NCBI GenBank assembly: GCA_015179045.1
Contig: WHUZ01000241.1
Span: 1 to 20,388, forward strand
Direction of reading: 5' to 3'
DNA: 20,388 nucleotides
DNA from: Kalaharituber pfeilii
Taxonomy: Eukaryota; Ascomycota; Pezizomycetes; Pezizales; Pezizaceae
Position numbers and translations under genes: made by a program. Position 1 is the first letter of the stretch; the number at the start of each line of letters is the position of its first letter. The notes under the pieces were generated by a model. It saw nothing but the letters and a program-made list of their open reading frames with translations, was not told the DNA's origin and searched no databases. Positions 1-9,004 of the stretch are shown in pieces.

Positions 1-340
1 GTGTATGGTGGAGCTATATATAGAGAGTTAGTTTAGCCTATCTCTGACCTATGAAGCCTTGCCTAGAGATCCTACTATAGCTATGTGTTACAAGTAGGGT
101 TATGTGATTAAAAAAAAAAAAAAAAAATTATGCTTCCAAAGTATGCTTATGCTATGAAAGTGCATTGCTATTATATCTCATCATACTAAGAAACCATAAA
201 GCAACTGTAGCTCCATAGTTTCTTAGCATAGATACTATAAAAAAATTCATAATGATAATGATATAGCAATGTGATCTTTTACGATTTGCAACGTAAGGCA
301 ATCAACCTATTACATTGGATGCTATACCTAATAACTATTT
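1..340. other. AT-rich decayed intergenic DNA
   Basis: No gene, RNA or element boundary was recognised. The stretch is AT-rich with very few CpG dinucleotides and many TpA steps. An 18-base A run lies at 110-127. Composition matches the rest of the left flank and fits long-term C-to-T decay. Confidence 0.5.
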
Positions 341-526
341 TACTCAATGCTATCAGATCCTTTAAAATGCTACATGATGCCTGATTTATTCTCTGAACTA
401 ATTACATTTCATCTACTTTGATATATATCCTACTACTTAATACTATTAGATCCTTTAAAATGCTATATAATGTAAATTTATTGTTCAAACTAATTACATT
501 TCATTTGCCTAATATATGTCCTACCA
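341..526. repeat. Two diverged tandem copies, period 93 bp
   Basis: The stretch 341-433 is repeated at 434-526. Both copies hold the anchors GATCCTTTAAAATGCTA and AACTAATTACATTTCAT at the same spacing. Most differences between the copies are transitions, with one short block that is more divergent. This is an old local duplication later altered by C-to-T type mutation. No coding capacity is visible. Confidence 0.7.
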
Positions 527-1554
527 AGTAGCCAAATCTATTCGATTATTATTATATACACTATGAGTCTGGCTCTATTGGGATTAGATAAGCTATTCTA
601 GAGATACTATAAATGGGTATTACCTGCTTGTTCACTGATATCAGCATATAGACTTTAGGCATACCTTCAAGACCTTCATATCTCTCTTTCCTGACATATT
701 AAAAGAACTCCAACTTTGTATTCGGAAGAACAGGGGAGTGTTTTTTGATAAATCTCAATGGAAGGGGAAGCAGAAGTCCAACTTGCAGTGTCTGAGGATA
801 TATTCTCTAAGTTATCTTCCTTATTAGTAGGAAAAAGATTATTGAAGTGAATTTCCTCAAAATATGAGCCGTCATCTATAGAGGTTTTCAGGATTGTGAG
901 ATTCCAAGTCAGAATAGGCTGAATAGATTTATTGAATCACGTGTTAGTCTATTTTCAACCTCCCTATCTCTTTTCTTGACTTTGGTATTTTTTGACAAAT
1001 TTAGAGTATTAGAATATTATCACTTATGTGCAAAGATATTTATTCACTCAGATGTAAGCTTCTATCTATATTCAGGATGTTTCTTATGCAAGTGTTCCAT
1101 ATAAGTACCAGCATGGCTATGAAGCTTAGAACAATATGGACAATAGGTTTTAGTAGTATTTATTTCTAGATAAAGAGTTTAGTCAAGAAGGGCTATAATG
1201 AAGGTGAAAAACCCATACTATCAGGTAGTGGACTTTTTACATTAGTTGTAGAATTTGTATACAAAGTGCTTCATGAGAGTATAGGTTAAGTTTTCTGAAA
1301 GATTAAAGTAGAAAACTTTGGTCTTTTTTTTTTTAGCCAAATTAAGCATAAAAAATCAGCAGAAAATTTTTCTTGTGCTGGACTCTCTAGCCTAAGCTTT
1401 AGAGAGGCAGTATATAATTATTAGGCAAGCTTTGCCGAGATCAGAACCTAACATAGTACCTAAACTACTTGAGCATAGTTCAAAGGTCCATACATATATA
1501 TTAGGAGTGAATTCCAGCATTCTGATCCTAATCTAATGCTTTAGATCCAGTATC
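527..1554. other. AT-rich stretch without recognised features
   Basis: Read on both strands, this stretch shows no convincing coding region, RNA or repeat. It is rich in TAG, TAA and TGA in all frames and poor in CpG, as in the rest of the decayed flank. Confidence 0.4.
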
Positions 1555-1646
1555 TTCTAGAATATATCCTGAGGTAAGTATGATCCAGTGTGGCAATTAG
1601 ATGTCTTTCAGAATACATCCGAAGGCAAGTGCATTCTAGCATGACA
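1555..1646. repeat. Imperfect direct repeat of about 41 bp
   Basis: The 41 bp at 1555-1595 recur at 1606-1646, a period of 51. The copies share the pattern AGAATAYATCC followed by AGGYAAGT, and most differences are transitions. It may be a remnant of an LTR tail or of a minisatellite. No protein is apparent. Confidence 0.5.
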
Positions 1647-2391
1647 TTATAATTCAGTTCCAGTACAGTATGATAATTCAGGCATATTTTAGTACAGGAT
1701 GCCTATTGGATTAAACTAAGATCAAGATCTATATAGTTCTTATGTCAGAATGTTAGATATAGATCATTAATTCAGGTAATGGCTATAATGGTCTGGGGTC
1801 TATAAAATAGATAGAGTTGTTGCTTTATTCTATATATTTAGAATAGCTATAAGAATTCAAGATAAATATTACCAGAATCCATATTTTTGTATACTCTAAA
1901 ATAAGTAAACAATTAGTTGTTCTATCTACCTACAAGGCAATTCTCAAGTGCGTATCAGAACCAAACTATACTTATTCTAGGTTCTGCAATAACTTTTGAA
2001 AAGAACTCTAGGTATATAATCTAACATTAAGCATGACAGTACTTCAATTTTGATTTACAGTATTTATATTATGCAATAGAGGTAATTACTCCTTTGAGTT
2101 ATTTCTGAAAGAGGGCTAAATATCTGATGTATCAATTATCTGACCCTATATGACAGGAAAAATAGTTACCAAAAAGGACGAAATATTTAACTCCAAGGTA
2201 CTATTAAGATAGGGAGATAAGGATATAGAATATACCATATAAAGAGGTGCTCTAAAAAACTATTATATCACTAATAATATTACAGGTAAGTGATAAGCAA
2301 GAAAAAATAAATGAAAGAAATTCGATAATAAAGCCAAGAGAATGGTTGAATTCAAAAGATCTACTAAAACTCTCTTGGTATGTAATGACAT
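1647..2391. other. AT-rich stretch, possible coding traces near its end
   Basis: No domain is recognisable. Around 2070-2290 one plus-strand frame has runs of 10-20 codons between stops of the kind made from Gln, Arg or Trp codons, so it could be the ruined upstream part of the coding remnant that follows. The evidence is too weak to call a gene. Confidence 0.25.
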
Positions 2392-3135
2392 ATGAAGTAT
2401 TTAAAGCCCTTCTCATTAATGTATATATGCAAGAAAAGATAGGAGACTGAACAAAAGCTGCAACTTACTATCACTAAATAGCAGCTAGATAATGCTATTA
2501 CTGCTAGCAATATACTTAATAGTATTAGGGAAGAATTATTAGATATTAGAAAGAAGATTCCAATGAAAGTCTTCATCTATGATCTCCAGGTTTAGGAGTG
2601 TTATTTAGGTAGTAATAATATGCTCCGGTAAGAAACCTGTCCTATAAAAGTTGTTTTTACCCTGAAAATATAGAGTTTGCAGGAAGTAGTTACCGTAATT
2701 TGAAAGTAGGTTCCAGTAGAAAGGTTTCTCCATGCTATCTATAGGATAACTACAAAGCCCTATATGAATGTGAGTATGCTGGAAACTAACATTATACATC
2801 TACTTTCTGATACTGAACTAGAGGTACTCCTCGAGAGTACTAATTATAAGCCTATCTATCTCTTAGTAGTACTTAATATGGCCACCCATGAAGACACACC
2901 AGACTCTGAGGAAATCAGGTATTTTAACAAGGATGAATAGGATATTGAGAGCAATATATATAAGGATCCAGCAGAGGACTCCAATGTCCATTAGGTTTTG
3001 GCTTGAGCTAGTGGGGAGGTAGGAAAGGTGGAATTTGAATCTCAACTAGATAATGGTAATACCTAAGAAGCTGCAGAAATGGCAGCTAGGATTGCTGTAC
3101 TCAACTATTAGAAGCAGGCAAAGGGAGTCATTTGA
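2392..3135 (+). pseudogene. Decayed coding region, product not recognised
   Basis: One plus-strand frame runs from an ATG at 2392 to a TGA at 3133-3135, about 248 codons. It is broken by roughly a dozen TAG, TGA and TAA codons, most at positions where Gln, Arg or Trp codons would decay by C-to-T or G-to-A change. Between the stops the residues look protein-like: a Leu/Ile-rich section around 2710-2877, then an acidic section beginning MATHEDTPDSEE at 2878. No frameshift is needed within this span. I recognise no family. It could be the ruined gag-like or accessory gene of a transposon, or a host gene destroyed by RIP. Confidence 0.4.
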
Positions 3136-3793
3136 GATTATATGATAAGTTGTTCCTTATTAGTTTTTTAGTTTTACATTTATTGATTTATACGAAATAA
3201 AATGTATAGGATAGACCATTGAGAATTACTTCATAATTACTTTAGAGTAAAGGAAATATCACATGAGAGAGATCCAATACTATAGATAGGCTTAGTGACC
3301 AGCTGAGTTGTTTCATATTGAATGTCTTGATTCTAGAATTTGTTATTTTTATCTTTCTTTTTTATTCCCTTTCACTATTTTCTCCTATATTCTTACTTTG
3401 ACCTATAACTGAAAGTAAGTTTTTTCTATATAATTTATGTTATTACCAGTTCTGAAGTGGGATTGTGGCTGCATGTTAAAGGCTGTCCGATGCCATGGAT
3501 AGGTTGACTGACTTGAATAGAATATCTTTAATTTTGAATTTGTTATTTATATTCATTTTTTTTTTTTTTTTTATTTTTATTTTATCTTACATTTTCTATT
3601 TTTCTATTGTCTGCCTTCTTTGTTCCTTCTACTTCTACATTATCTATCTCTTTCTCCTATGATATTTACTTCCCTTTCTGGCTGTAATAAATACTTACTC
3701 ATTGAACCTATTCTAATACTTTCTAAATAAGCATTATATTTATAGCAATTTAAATTGAGAGCTTAATCAACAAGCACATGGAACATTTATACA
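3136..3793. other. Pyrimidine-rich AT-rich spacer
   Basis: The strand is T/C-rich, with T runs such as the 17-base run at 3556-3572. The phrase GAATTTGTTATTT occurs at about 3337 and again at about 3536, each followed by a T-rich tract, so this may be another degraded duplication. No gene was seen. Confidence 0.35.
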
Positions 3794-3927
3794 CTTTCCT
3801 TATGAGGACCCAGCGCATCGACAGACTGACATAATATACAGGTAATATAATCTCATAAGCTTCTCTTGTGAGGACTAAGCATGTTAGCTGACTAATACAA
3901 TACATAGTAATAGGATCTTATGAACTT
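3794..3927. repeat. Two diverged tandem copies, period 66 bp
   Basis: The 66 bp at 3794-3859 recur at 3860-3927. Shared anchors include TGAGGAC near the start of each unit and a TCTYATRARCTT-like end. Divergence is substantial and largely transitional. No coding function is evident. Confidence 0.55.
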
Positions 3928-4160
3928 CTAACTAAGGATGCCTATCAACCTGTCTCCAAACTAAAAATATATATATTGATAGTAGGATTTTGATGGACAT
4001 AAGAGAAACTGAAGGATATATCAAGTAATATATAGCTTCTTCGATTCATAATCCTCCATCTTTTCTCTTGTACTCTATCTATTCTACTTAGTCTCTATCT
4101 GCTCCTTATTATTCTTCTCTTTTCCTCTTAGCTACTACCAAACTTCATTTAATATCTGAA
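3928..4160. other. AT-rich spacer, no recognised feature
   Basis: Nothing coding or structured was recognised. The second half is T/C-rich on the plus strand, immediately upstream of the ATG at 4161, and could be a relic promoter or 5' UTR, although no element supports this directly. Confidence 0.3.
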
Positions 4161-4530
4161 ATGTCTAACAGTACATTTACTAGAAGAAGAGCTAAGATAA
4201 ATAATAACAGTATACTAGTGGAGAAGTCTAAGAAGTGACAATCTTCTTTAAAGATAGTGCAGAAATTAAAGGTTTGTATTATAGTTAAGAAGGCTATAGG
4301 TAAAAGAATGATTATACAGGTGAGTTTAAAATACTCTATATCTTGGTGAATCCTTAAACTTATTTATTTGATAAATAATTCTGGATGAATATGATCTAAA
4401 TGATGACAGTAGAGACCAAGATATAGAGAATCTAAGTCAGGATCTCAATGACAAAGAGGAGCCGGAATCCAATGCAGAGGATTCTCAACAAGATTCTGAG
4501 ACAGAGATTGACTCTCACAATCCAATTTAA
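4161..4530 (+). pseudogene. Acidic coding remnant, possibly spliced
   Basis: An ATG at 4161 opens a basic segment (starting MSNSTFTRRRAK) that reads with a single TGA to 4319, where a fungal-type donor GTGAGT follows. A second open segment, 4381-4530, encodes a strongly acidic tail with many Asp, Glu, Ser and Gln and ends in TAA. The two may be exons of one ruined gene, but no acceptor joins them cleanly in frame. No family is recognised. Position and orientation would allow it to be the 5' part of the decayed gene that follows at 4594. Confidence 0.3.
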
Positions 4531-4593
4531 TAATAAACTTATAGAGAGGTTTGATCTTGAGTATTCTATAGTATTCCTGCCATATATTAAGGG

Positions 4594-5321
4594 TTAGCAA
4601 TCTGAGTAGAGGAGATTGTCAGGAATTTAATACTTTTTGATCATTTACTATTAAGTGCTGATAAAGTAGTAAACATGCTTGAAAAATTATATGGTATAGC
4701 TTAAGATAGGCTAAGTGAGTATAAGGTTAAAACCAAACTTATTGATTTATATATAAGTCAATACATCTTATTCTAATAGGACCAGTATGATTGCTAACAT
4801 CCTATAGCTCAAGAGCATCTATTTAAAAGTAAGATCATAGTTGGTATATGAATACTGAGATACAGTGATGAATCTGTATAGACTTAACCATCTTTTGGCA
4901 AAGACAAAAGCTGCTAAAGTGAAGGAGTTGCTACTTCATGAGCATTTTATATGTGAGAAGAAATGTTACATGGTAGGTACTCCGATATGACAAGTAGTTG
5001 AACTGATGCTTACTCTCATAGGAGATGAAAAATCAGTTTATAGTTGAAGAGATTGTTGAGTTAATCTAGAACAAGGACTTTATAAGTACAAAAATATAGG
5101 GCAACATTAACTCTAGATTCCTGGATAGAATAAATAAACAATTCATCTGCCTAGTAGCCAGCATAATACAGCATTGTCTGAAGATATGGAGTTTTAGAAC
5201 TTTCAACCAAAACAGTATTAAGTTTAAATTTGAAACTGCCTTTTATAAGTACAAATCTAACATTATAAAAAGAGTTACTAACATGTAGCAAGCTATTTAT
5301 CATTGCCTTATCAAGGCCTGA
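4594..5321 (+). pseudogene. Decayed spliced gene, tentatively DUF6532-like
   Basis: One frame reads from about 4594 to 4972, then continues in phase at 5022 after a 49-bp GT-AG intron, and ends at a TGA at 5319-5321. Stops within it are mostly TAG, TGA and TAA at plausible Gln, Arg or Trp positions. Exon 1 ends with a helical Lys/Leu-rich part (MNLYRLNHLLAKTKAAKVKE, from 4868). Exon 2 holds a hydrophobic core around QFICLVASIIQHCLKIW followed by an F-x3-FYKYK-like stretch. From memory this arrangement resembles the alpha-helical domain of fungal DUF6532 proteins, which have no firm function. The family call is tentative. The claim that this is a ruined intron-containing gene is stronger. Confidence 0.4.
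4973..5021 (+). other. Relic 49-bp spliceosomal intron
   Basis: It begins GTAGGTAC, has a CTGATGCTTAC-like branch region near its end, and finishes ATAG. Removing it keeps the reading frame of the flanking coding remnant in phase. A length near 50 bp is typical of fungal introns. Confidence 0.45.
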
Positions 5322-6517
5322 GAGAACCATTCAGACTAGGTCTAAGATCTTATTGTAGTAAATATAAAGTAGAGGTGAAGCATTGGCTTTTTCAAAAAAC
5401 AAGGCCCATAGACCAAGAGATAGTAGTATATAGTATAGTAAGTGATATGGATCAGTATAAGATAGAGTTAAGAGAGTGGCTGTTCAATCACCGCCTCTGT
5501 AGGGACTAGCCTACTACTATACAATAGGTAATCCCAGCTCAAAGTGATATGTCTACTGAGTAGGATATGCAGTATCAGGACTAGTATGCTGTACTAACAC
5601 ATTGCATCAGGCCTTACTTTCCCAGCTTTGCTTTCCTAGCTTTTCCCATCTTTTTGATTTCTTTATCTCTGTCACCTCTTTTTCTCTGCATATTCTCTGA
5701 TACGTCCTTTTCTCTCTTGTTACTAATTGTCTCTTCTCTCTAGTTGTTTAATATCTTATTTTCTACAAACTAATAGTGAAATCATATACTGTGTCTGCTT
5801 TATGTTGCTGTCCACTTATTTTCTTCTCCTTTGTTACTATTTCTTACTTTCATGATTGTTCATTATCTTCTGGTCTTTATATATTGTATTGAAAGTATGC
5901 TGTATTGTGAACAAGAGGTAGAAATATCTATCTAAGTAACTACAAGTATAATATCATATATTATATTTATAAAAGTTTGTATTAGTAACCACTATATTGG
6001 ACTGAAAATAAGGCATGAACCTGTACTTACTGTGCACATCAGATATTTGGAATTTTATATTTTGGGAGTCTTGTATTACTTATATTGATAGAACATTCTA
6101 TAATGCTATAAAAGATAGTATATATTGAGAAGGAGATCTAATATTTCCAAGGTCAGACATTCAACATGCTGTATCTATAAGGAATTTTAACTTCAGTAAT
6201 ATAATATAGCTTCTATCAGAACATTGAGAACATTAGTGAATTTAATATGTAGTTTAGAACATAACCCAATTAAAGCTGTTGTTGAGAATGGAGGTAAAAT
6301 TGAGTTATAGTTCAGAACAAAGACACTTGAAAGCTAAAGTTGATAATGTAGGGTTATCCAAGTTGTAGTTATTAATATACCTTTAAATTCATAATACATA
6401 ATATAAAAAGTGCCAATCACTGAATATCATAGTAAATACTCCTCCATTATAAAGGTAAGCCAATTCAGAGTGGTATCTAGATCCTACATATGAAAAGAGT
6501 ATGTCACTATGTAAAGC
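5322..6517. other. AT-rich flank of the old retrotransposon
   Basis: The first 190 bp contain a short open frame with no recognisable product. From about 5610 to 5880 the plus strand is strongly pyrimidine-rich. The remainder is AT-rich with frequent stops in all frames. No gene, tRNA or element end was found before the target-site duplication at 6518. Confidence 0.4.
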
Positions 6518-6522
6518 AGTTG
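6518..6522. repeat. Target-site duplication of the old element, left
   Basis: AGTTG here pairs with GGTTG at 19501-19505, immediately outside the two LTR ends. They differ by one A/G transition. A 5-bp duplication is the usual size for Ty3/gypsy integration, and it supports the LTR ends chosen here. Confidence 0.6.
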
Positions 6523-6856
6523 TATTATGGCTAAGGTAAGACTTACTTAAGCAGGGGAATACTTACCCTGAATCCTTAGTAAGGCCAGTACTGCTAGACC
6601 AGACTGATCACCTATTAGGCTTAGCAGAAGATTCTTTGTATTTGAATAAAATAGTACTAAGCAAGTATGTATCACCATTGATTATAAGGTCTTTAGACCT
6701 GGCACTCAGTTTATAAAGCTAATATATACACATACCCTAGTACATATTATTATCTAGCATCTGTACTACATTGTATATTTCTTTGTTATGATTATTGGTA
6801 TTATTGAATTGCTATTTCTTTATTGGCTTGCATAGTTATATATGATATGCTCAGTC

Positions 6857-6907
6857 TATTTAAGCACAGGCAATAGCATAGTTAAAGAATCAAGATACAA
6901 GCAGTGT
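6857..6907 (+). promoter_or_regulatory. Old LTR core promoter and start-region octamer
   Basis: TATTTAA at 6857-6863 is the best TATA-like box. At 6900-6907, 43 nt downstream, lies AGCAGTGT, one G-to-A change from AGCGGTGT, the exact complement of the octamer just after the LTR at 7221-7228. The equivalent site in the 3' LTR (19180) reads AGTAGTAT, also derivable by transitions. The spacing fits a transcript 5' end used as a self-primer. Confidence 0.4.
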
Positions 6908-7010
6908 TCTAGTTCTCTATTGCTCTAAAACCTATTATTTCCTTATTATGCCTATGAATTACTTCACTCTACTATGCACTCCATACCAAACAGCTATCTT
7001 TTTCTGTCTG

Positions 7011-7173
7011 CCATATATATACCTCCAAAGTCATCCTGGCCTGCAGCCTATATACCTCCATAGCTACTCCAGCCTACAGCATATATACCTTTGTAGCTAT
7101 TCCAGCCTGCAGCAACTGCCTCTATAGTCTTTTTGGCCTGCCATGTATACACTTCTATAGCCGTAACATCCAG
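7011..7173 (+). repeat. Minisatellite of about 33 bp in the old LTR
   Basis: Five imperfect units lie at about 7011, 7047, 7080, 7113 and 7142. Each carries a TATAYACCTCYATAGC-like half and most end in a CCTGCAG-like half. The same array occurs in the 3' LTR at about 19291-19452, so it was part of the LTR before insertion. Confidence 0.7.
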
Positions 7174-7218
7174 TACCTTCCAGCACCTACTGGACCTTAG
7201 TATCTCATGCCTATAATA

Positions 7219-7228
7219 TTACACCGCT
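7219..7228 (+). promoter_or_regulatory. Primer-binding site of the old element
   Basis: TTACACCGCT follows the 5' LTR directly. The younger element has the identical ten bases at the same place, although the LTRs differ. There is no TGG start, so a tRNA CCA end is not the obvious primer. ACACCGCT is complementary to the LTR octamer near 6900, allowing for one transition. Confidence 0.6.
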
Positions 7229-8159
7229 CCTCTTACTCTGCCTTACAATATCAGCTTAAGAAAGCTTATTTGCTACCCTCTTGCCCTCAAGGACTCTTCT
7301 CTAAAGATGTTACCAACCTCCATAATGAGTAAGTGAATACTAACTAGTAAATTCAAGACTATAGATCACTAGTATAGCAAGCTAGGATAGCACATTGTCT
7401 GAGCCTGTGAGTATATAGATCTCCTAGCAGAAAGTGTTTTAAGGTAATGTATCCATTCCTCTCCTTCAGAGCTAGCAAGAACTGCAAAATATAATAACTC
7501 ATGTTGTCCAACTACTAGCAAGTATATGAGGACAGATACTATAGTAGTTAGCATTTGAACTGGTAGCTATACCACAGTCATAATAATCACAGTCTTATGC
7601 CTATTTCATAAGGTACTGATAGTGCGGGTACTCCTCCTTCATGTGCCCTACCTTATGGTTCTTGTCAAGCATGAGACTCTATGCCTCCTCATTTTTCCCA
7701 TGAGTTAAACATTGCTATGAGACCTTTCTCCTCCTACTCTATCAGTTGATGCTATGGGGCCTTCCTTGCTCCTCTTGCAAAGATTCCTTCTCCTCCGAAG
7801 ATTCCTCCTCTTGTAAAGATTCCTCCTCCTGTGAAGATTCCCTCTCCAGAAAAGTTTAATGAGGTTGTAAAAGAGCTTAACAAACTTTTTTTTTCTGATA
7901 CATCATTGGATTAGGAGCTCAAGGATTATTGACATTAATGAACGCATTGATATATTTACCTCTTGCTTGAAGGGCCCTGCCCTCACCTTTTTCCATCAGA
8001 ACCCCCAGCATCATATGCCACAGCTCTCACCCTACAGTGTATGGCCTTTCAGAACTCCTTAGCTATTACTGAGGCTGCTCGAAACATTTGGATGCAAGTA
8101 GTAGGGTAGATTACAGGATTTCTTAATTGAGATCAATGAGTTTAACAATGTAGCAAAGA
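7229..8159 (+). pseudogene. gag: Decayed gag, N-terminal and core part (old element)
   Basis: The region after the primer-binding site holds the ruined leader and Gag start. From about 7690 a plus-strand frame becomes readable. It includes a Pro-rich linker (hexapeptide repeat at 7780-7851) and a capsid-like core with the phrase CLKGPALTFFHQNPQ around 7970-8010. The last readable part, INEFNNVAKIP, runs into the insertion site of the younger element. Frame breaks and many stops are present. The reading frame continues at 15255 once the insertion and one TCCCC copy are ignored. Gag would form the virus-like particle of the element. The assignment rests on order, similarity to the younger Gag near 12860 and the knuckle remnant further on. 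Confidence 0.6.
7780..7851 (+). repeat. 18-bp coding repeat (Lys-Ile-Pro) in old gag
   Basis: AAGATTCC recurs at 7780, 7798, 7816 and 7834 with exact 18-bp spacing. It encodes four hexapeptides of the form K-I-P-x-x-x in a Pro-rich linker, the same position in Gag where the younger element has a different Pro-rich linker. Confidence 0.7.
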
Positions 8160-8164
8160 TCCCC
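8160..8164. repeat. Target-site duplication TCCCC, left
   Basis: TCCCC abuts the left LTR and is repeated exactly at 15250-15254 after the right LTR. This is a 5-bp target duplication, as expected for a gypsy-type integrase. Confidence 0.9.
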
Positions 8165-8757
8165 TGTTACTGCCAGGCGCTTTAACGTTGCTAAGCGGTA
8201 GCGGTCCGATACTTATGGTATGGCTAAAGGTGAGCAATGAAGAAGCGCAGGTGAAAGGTACGTGATGAACGTAGAGTTTGAGTAAAACTTAGGACACCGC
8301 TAGTGTCTTAATTCTTTATAGCTAACGGCGGGCAGCCGGGCTTATATAGTAAGTGCCCGTCATACATGACTCGTCAATAATTAACAACATGACTGTAACG
8401 TGATAATACCATCTCGTAAAATAGATAAGTAAATATAGAAACAGTAACGTAATAGAAACATATGACAACATAGATCCCCTTTCCAAAACCAATAAGCAAG
8501 CGAAGCGTTATCTACGTTGCAACCGTGCATTATTAGTAAAGGTATTGTAAGCAACGCCGGTTGCTTCATAAGCATCGTGCATGTATTAGTGCAGTGTACG
8601 TACAAGAACTGACATACATGTCTGTGAGGTAACCACCGTTCAACTAAAGTATACCACGGCTCGCCTAGTATTGATCAGATACATCTTAGCAAGTCTTATA
8701 ACGGTACGGGGTGGTACCTTCCCGATATTCGGTAGGTCTTTACCTTTAGCTGTAACA
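8165..8757 (-). repeat. 3' LTR of the younger chromovirus
   Basis: 593 bp, matching 14657-15249 with 28 substitutions (all transitions) and two one-base indels in G runs. The ends are TGTTAC and GTAACA. In element sense it carries a TATATAA box (8348-8342) and the octamer AGCGGTGT (8301-8294). Confidence 0.95.
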
Positions 8758-8771
8758 TCACCCCCCGTCTT
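8758..8771 (-). promoter_or_regulatory. Polypurine tract of the younger element
   Basis: In element sense AAGACGGGGGGTGA stands directly before the 3' LTR. It would prime plus-strand DNA synthesis. The old element has GGGGGGTAA at the same place, which differs only by a G-to-A change. Confidence 0.8.
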
Positions 8772-9004
8772 AGAGGTCCTTCATCCCGAAGGTCTACTAA
8801 GTCGACCCGAGAGTATCGTTGACCCTTCGGTAGGTTAGTGAAGTTATCTTTTATAGCTAAGCAATTCGGCATACCACAATGCATAGTACTTGTTCATTAA
8901 TAACTTTTGTATTAACGGCCGATAGTAAGACCGGTGTGTCCTACACAATAGTATTAGATATGTTAAGTACTAGTTCACGTAGTACTCACATGAGTTCAAA
9001 GCCT
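8772..9004 (-). other. Untranslated stretch between pol and the PPT
   Basis: About 230 bp between the pol stop codon and the polypurine tract. Short open frames exist on both strands but none has a recognisable product. CpG dinucleotides are retained here, as in the rest of the internal region. Confidence 0.5.

Larger units (their letters stand above)
6523..7218 (+). repeat. 5' LTR of the old chromovirus
   Basis: This 696-bp repeat matches 18803-19500 along its whole length. It starts TATTATGG (3' copy TATTACGG), readable as TGTTACGG after G-to-A change, and ends ATAATA where the 3' copy ends ATAACA. These are therefore decayed TG...CA ends. A TATTTAA box lies at 6857, and five minisatellite units fill the end of the repeat. 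Confidence 0.85.

Noticed and set aside
8381..8605. 74-codon minus-strand ORF, with a near copy at 14873-15097
   Set aside because: Both copies lie wholly inside the LTRs. They are the same repeat sequence and have no recognisable product. The open frame is not preserved better than surrounding LTR sequence.
8696..8884. 62-codon minus-strand ORF before and across the PPT
   Set aside because: It runs over the polypurine tract into the LTR and has no similarity to known Pol tails.
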